Origin: JAABRB01 sp963735025
GTDB lineage: Bacteria > Pseudomonadota > Gammaproteobacteria > Burkholderiales > SG8-39
Assembly (NCBI GenBank): GCA_963735025.1
Contig: CAVTJG010000009.1
Span: 1,178,001-1,242,000 of the forward strand
DNA length: 64,000 bases
Direction of reading: 5' to 3'
The notes beneath the pieces are model-generated. The model ran no database searches, was not told the origin of the DNA, and saw nothing but the letters and a program-made list of their open reading frames with translations. Shown here piece after piece: positions 60,898-64,000 of this stretch. Each line of letters opens with the position of its first letter. Position 1 is the stretch's first letter. The position numbers and the translations under genes are program-made.

Positions 60898-62361
60898 ATG
60901 ACTGAACAATTGTCTCGAACGGGGACTGCATTGGACACGCGGGTGTCAGGAGCCAGCGCTGAGCCGACCGGCCGACCGGGGCCGGTGCGTGCACTCTGGA
61001 AATGGCTGAAGAACGCCACCCGGCCGGACCGAGTGGCGCTCAAGGATCTGGGACCGGCCGAACTCGAGCAGCTGCAGGCCACTTTTCGCGAATGTCTGGC
61101 CGAGACCGGCGGTGAGGCTTCGGCGCGCGGGCGGGTGCAATGGCTGGCCTCCAACTACCAGGGTTTGACGGACGCCGGCCGAGTCCGCTTTCTGCAGGTG
61201 CTCGCCAACGAATTCGGACCCGACGAGCGCGCGGTGGCCCGCGCGATTCAGGACTACCTTCATACGGCCCCCGGACCGGGCCGACGCAACGCCGAATCAC
61301 GGCTCCGGCTGGCGCTGGGTTCGCCGCGGATCAGGATCCTCAAGCAGTTCAACCTGCTCCCGGACGGGGTGAAGTTTCTCGTCGACATGCGCACCGACGC
61401 GTTGCGCTACGCGGGCGAAGCACCGGAGCTCGATGTTCTCGAAGAAGAGCTCTACTCGTTGCTCGGCAGTTGGTTCGACGTGGGAAATCTCGAGCTCACG
61501 CGCATTTCCTGGGCATCGCCCGCAGCGCTGCTCGAGAAGCTGATCGCCTACGAGGCGGTGCACGAGATCCGCGGCTGGGGCGATCTGCGCAATCGACTCG
61601 ACTCCGATCGGCGCTGTTACGCATTCTTCCATCCACGGATGCCGGGCGAGCCGCTGATCTTCGTCGAGATCGCACTGACTCGCGACATCGCGACGAACGT
61701 CCAGACATTGCTCGACGAGTCGGCACCGATCCTCGAGTCCGGAGCGGCGCAGGCGGCGATCTTCTACTCGATCTCGAATACCCAGCCTGGCCTGCGTGGT
61801 GTCTCGTTCGGTGGTTTCCTCATCAAGCGCGTCGTCGAGCAACTGCTCGTCGAGTTTCCGAAGCTGAAGTCTTTTGCGACCCTCTCACCGGTACCGGGTT
61901 TCCGGCGCTGGCTGGAAGGCGAGATCAAGGCACGGCGACCGGGCTTGCTTGCAAAGGCCGATGCGGACCGGGTTTGCAGCGTCGCGATCACCACCGATCC
62001 AAACGAGGCGCTCGGCGATCTCCTGAAGCGCAACTTGACAGAAGATGTGGAAGCCGCGCTCACGCTGGAACCGATCCTGCTGCATCTCTGCGCGCACTAC
62101 CTCGCGGAGGTGAAGGAAAGCGATCGGGAGGGTGCGCAGCTCATCGACCCGGTCGCGCGCTTCCATCTCGGCAATGGCGCACGTCTCGAGCGCATCAACT
62201 GGCTGTCCGACACGTCGCCGCGCGGCATCAAGCAGTCATGCGGGCTCATGGTGAACTACCTCTACAAGCTGGATGACATCGAGGAAAACCACGAGGCTTA
62301 TGCGCGCGAGGCGCGGGTGGTGATGTCAGGGCCGGTGAAGCGCTTGCTCCGGCCGCGCTAG
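60898..62361 (+). CDS. mcd: Malonyl-CoA decarboxylase
   Basis: The 487-residue enzyme converts malonyl-CoA to acetyl-CoA. It has an N-terminal helical domain and the catalytic GNAT-like domain with Phe-x2-Ser…Ser-Ile-Ser-Asn-Thr-Gln-Pro-Gly-Leu and, later, Phe-His-Leu-Gly-Asn-Gly-Ala with the active-site His. A TTG at 60892 is in frame but the ATG two codons later is preferred. It follows the monooxygenase gene by about 100 bases. Confidence 0.92.
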   Translation: MTEQLSRTGTALDTRVSGASAEPTGRPGPVRALWKWLKNATRPDRVALKDLGPAELEQLQATFRECLAETGGEASARGRVQWLASNYQGLTDAGRVRFLQVLANEFGPDERAVARAIQDYLHTAPGPGRRNAESRLRLALGSPRIRILKQFNLLPDGVKFLVDMRTDALRYAGEAPELDVLEEELYSLLGSWFDVGNLELTRISWASPAALLEKLIAYEAVHEIRGWGDLRNRLDSDRRCYAFFHPRMPGEPLIFVEIALTRDIATNVQTLLDESAPILESGAAQAAIFYSISNTQPGLRGVSFGGFLIKRVVEQLLVEFPKLKSFATLSPVPGFRRWLEGEIKARRPGLLAKADADRVCSVAITTDPNEALGDLLKRNLTEDVEAALTLEPILLHLCAHYLAEVKESDREGAQLIDPVARFHLGNGARLERINWLSDTSPRGIKQSCGLMVNYLYKLDDIEENHEAYAREARVVMSGPVKRLLRPR

Positions 62362-62494
62362 AGTTATTTGGGTGCGCGCGATAGCGGGCCGAGCGGCATG
62401 CACGCGAAGCAGCCGGGTCCCCGCTCGACGGCGTGCCTTGCGGCACCATGAGCTCGCCCCGGGCCGGCATACCCCACGCTTGAGCGCGCGACAG

Positions 62495-63513
62495 TCAATC
62501 GTGGCGGATGCAGATCTTCCCGAACTGCGCGCCGCTGGCGAGGTAGTCAAGCGCCGGGCGTAGCTCATCGAACGCGAAAGACTCGATCGACGACCGGCTG
62601 CAGGCGATGCTGATCGATGGCGCGCGCCATCGCCTCGAAGTCCTCACGGCTGCCGACCGTGACGCCCTGCATTCGCACCGCGCGCGTGACGATCGGGCCG
62701 AGGCGAACGTTCATCTTTCCGCCGGATAGCACGCCGATCATGCTCAGCGTCCCACCAACGCGTACCGCACGCAGCGATTGTTCGAGTGTCTGCTCGCCAC
62801 CGACCTCGACGATATGATCGACGCCCTCGCCCCCGGAAAGCTCGCGGGCAACCTTTCCCCACTCCGGTACCTTGCGGTAGTTGATGAGCGCATCCGCGCC
62901 CAGCGCGCGAACGCGCTCGAGCTTCGCGTCGCTCGACGAGGTCGCGATCACGTAGGCGCCGACGAGCTTGGCGAACTGAAGCGCGAAGAGCGAAACACCG
63001 CCGGTCCCCTGGACGAGCACCTTGTCGCCTGCCTTGATGCGTCCTTCGGTGACGAGCGCACGCCAGGCGGTGAGGGCGGCGCAGGGCAGTGTCGCGGCTG
63101 CGTCGTCGGAGAGATGCCCCGGTACGCGGGAAACGCTGCGCGCATCGATCGCCATGAGCTCCTGCATGGCGCCATCGAGCGGTCCGCCGAGAATCGCCGC
63201 GAGCAGCGCGGCACGTGGCGCACCACCGAACCACTCGGGAAAGAACATCGGGCAGACCCGGTCGCCGAGGGCGGACCCGCGTGACTCCCTCGCCGAGCGC
63301 AACCACCTCGCCGACCCCGTCCGATACGGGAACGAGCGGCAGCGTTCCCGTCGATGAGCCGTAGCCCCGCTTGAGCACGAAGAGATCGCGAAAATTGAGC
63401 GATGCGGCGCGCATCCTGATCAGCACCTGGCCCGGCGCAGGCGCCGGATCGGGGCGCTCGACGCGCCGCAGGTTGTCGATCGACCATTCGTCCTGAAGCT
63501 GATAGACCCTCAT
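62495..63513 (-). CDS. Zinc-type alcohol dehydrogenase/quinone-oxidoreductase-like (MDR) protein, two frameshifts
   Basis: The MDR protein starts Met-Arg-Val-Tyr-Gln-Leu and has Asn-Phe-Arg-Asp-Leu-Phe-Val-Leu-Lys-Arg-Gly-Tyr. The frame breaks at 63273–63274; removing one base gives Val-Ala-Leu-Gly-Asp-Arg-Val. The cofactor domain then has Gly-Thr-Gly-Gly-Val-Ser-Leu-Phe-Ala-Leu-Gln. A second break at about 62576, repaired the same way, yields Phe-Asp-Glu-Leu-Arg-Pro-Ala-Leu-Asp-Tyr-Leu-Ala-Ser-Gly and a C-terminus Cys-Ile-Arg-His-Asp. Repaired length is 338 residues. The structural zinc Cys residues are lacking, as in zinc-independent MDRs. Substrate is unknown. Confidence 0.8.
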
Positions 63514-63615
63514 CGCACTTCTCCTCCGCGACGAATCCGCGCATCGATGCGGATCGCCATGCGCTATTCTACGCACGGCAGGGCCTTGAAATTCGACAAC
63601 GGAAGGCGATACGGA

Positions 63616-64000
63616 ATGAGGCGCAAGGCGCGCGGAACCTTTCGGCCCGACCCGGCATTTCTCGCACTGCGTCCCGCTGTCTCCGGCAATACCGTGAACG
63701 GACTGGGCGAGCCCGCCGAGCGGCAGCCGTCGCCGATATTCTGGCATCGACCGGAGCGGGAAGCGCATGGCGCAATGCAGGAGCACATCGTGGCGCGCTT
63801 CAATTCCGTGCCGGCGTTTCACAAAGCGTATGCGAAGGGCGATCGTGGCCCAAGCAAGCCCGATCCGATCGCCGCCGAGCGCATCAGCCGTTCCGCCGAG
63901 GAATGGACGGCCGCCGTCAAAGCGTTCGCGCTCGCGAACGAAGCCGATCTCGTCGGCATTGCGCGCATGGATCCGTCGTGGGTGTTCGAGGGCTATGCGA
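63616..64000 (+). CDS. N-terminal part of a reductive dehalogenase-like protein (runs off the window)
   Basis: An open frame of 128 residues continues past the right edge. It begins Met-Arg-Arg-Lys-Ala-Arg-Gly-Thr-Phe and ends in Ala-Phe-Ala-Leu-Ala-Asn-Glu-Ala-Asp-Leu-Val-Gly-Ile-Ala-Arg-Met-Asp-Pro. This resembles the N-terminal region of proteobacterial, soluble, catabolic-type reductive dehalogenase (RdhA-like) proteins. The cobalamin and iron–sulfur domains would lie outside. There is no twin-arginine signal, in keeping with the non-respiratory type. It is divergent from the MDR gene. The identification is by recall and is tentative. Confidence 0.45.
   Translation, partial: MRRKARGTFRPDPAFLALRPAVSGNTVNGLGEPAERQPSPIFWHRPEREAHGAMQEHIVARFNSVPAFHKAYAKGDRGPSKPDPIAAERISRSAEEWTAAVKAFALANEADLVGIARMDPSWVFEGYA

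Noticed and set aside
1..64000. CRISPR arrays, prophage or insertion-sequence genes
   Set aside because: I saw no regular direct repeats with spacers, no integrase, transposase, capsid or terminase genes, and no tRNA-flanking attachment repeats.

Overview
The window is a high-GC, gene-dense stretch of bacterial chromosome that reads as a betaproteobacterium. The evidence is gene order. The runs ctaG–DUF2970–ctaE, SURF1–ctaB–SCO, rsmD/ftsY-ftsE-ftsX-rpoH, lolB-ispE-tRNA-prs-rplY-pth-ychF, yebC-ruvC-ruvA…ruvB and ybgC-tolQRAB-pal-cpoB are all typical of that class. I cannot name a genus. I see no insertion sequence, prophage, integrase, CRISPR array or rRNA operon.

Layout. (1) 1–5.0 kb: assembly and subunit genes for an aa3-type cytochrome c oxidase; heme A synthase (ctaA) is absent from its usual place. 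(2) 5.0–13.3 kb: heat-shock sigma factor rpoH, with a near-perfect CIRCE operator over its promoter, then FtsX/FtsE, FtsY, and divergently rsmD, coaD and a ferredoxin, followed by a dynamin-like GTPase and mutM. (3) 13.4–21.1 kb: a TPR lipoprotein, lolB, ispE, tRNA-Gln, prs, rplY, pth, ychF and a SYLF protein. (4) 21–30.7 kb: accessory metabolism. One operon pairs a periplasmic binding protein with 3-hydroxybutyrate and succinate-semialdehyde dehydrogenases; there is a lone PfkB sugar kinase; and a four-gene operon encodes an EamA transporter, a short-chain dehydrogenase lacking the usual Tyr/Lys pair, a cytochrome P450 and a crotonase. (5) 30.7–36 kb: a HerA-like ATPase, yebC and ruvCAB, with a DoxX gene inserted. 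(6) 36.2–43.7 kb: a DUF2330 plus RnfD-like pair, then the complete Tol-Pal cluster. (7) 43.9–53.3 kb: a YeeE/YedE transporter, tRNA-Lys, several uncharacterised proteins, and a signalling pair made of a sensor kinase and a Ser/Thr kinase fused to two receiver domains. (8) 53.5–64 kb: catabolic genes: a PdxA-type dehydrogenase, an FMN 2-hydroxyacid oxidase, a 3-hydroxyisobutyrate-dehydrogenase-type enzyme, an acyl-CoA ligase with a two-domain aromatic acyl-CoA monooxygenase/reductase, malonyl-CoA decarboxylase, a quinone-reductase-like enzyme, and the start of a gene resembling catabolic reductive dehalogenases.

How the parts work together. The first half is mostly housekeeping: respiration, division and protein targeting, repair, translation, envelope. 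The accessory blocks point to a heterotroph using hydroxy acids, ketone-body-type substrates and aromatic acids through CoA thioesters.

Data quality. Five genes (DUF2330, tolA, the sensor kinase, a hypothetical gene and the terminal zinc-type dehydrogenase) are split by single-base frameshifts, and a sixth short gene appears to carry three that cancel. Every one is repaired by removing one base; none needs an added base. That one-sided pattern looks more like insertion errors in the assembly than gene decay, so I annotate these as probable intact genes with a disrupted reading frame.
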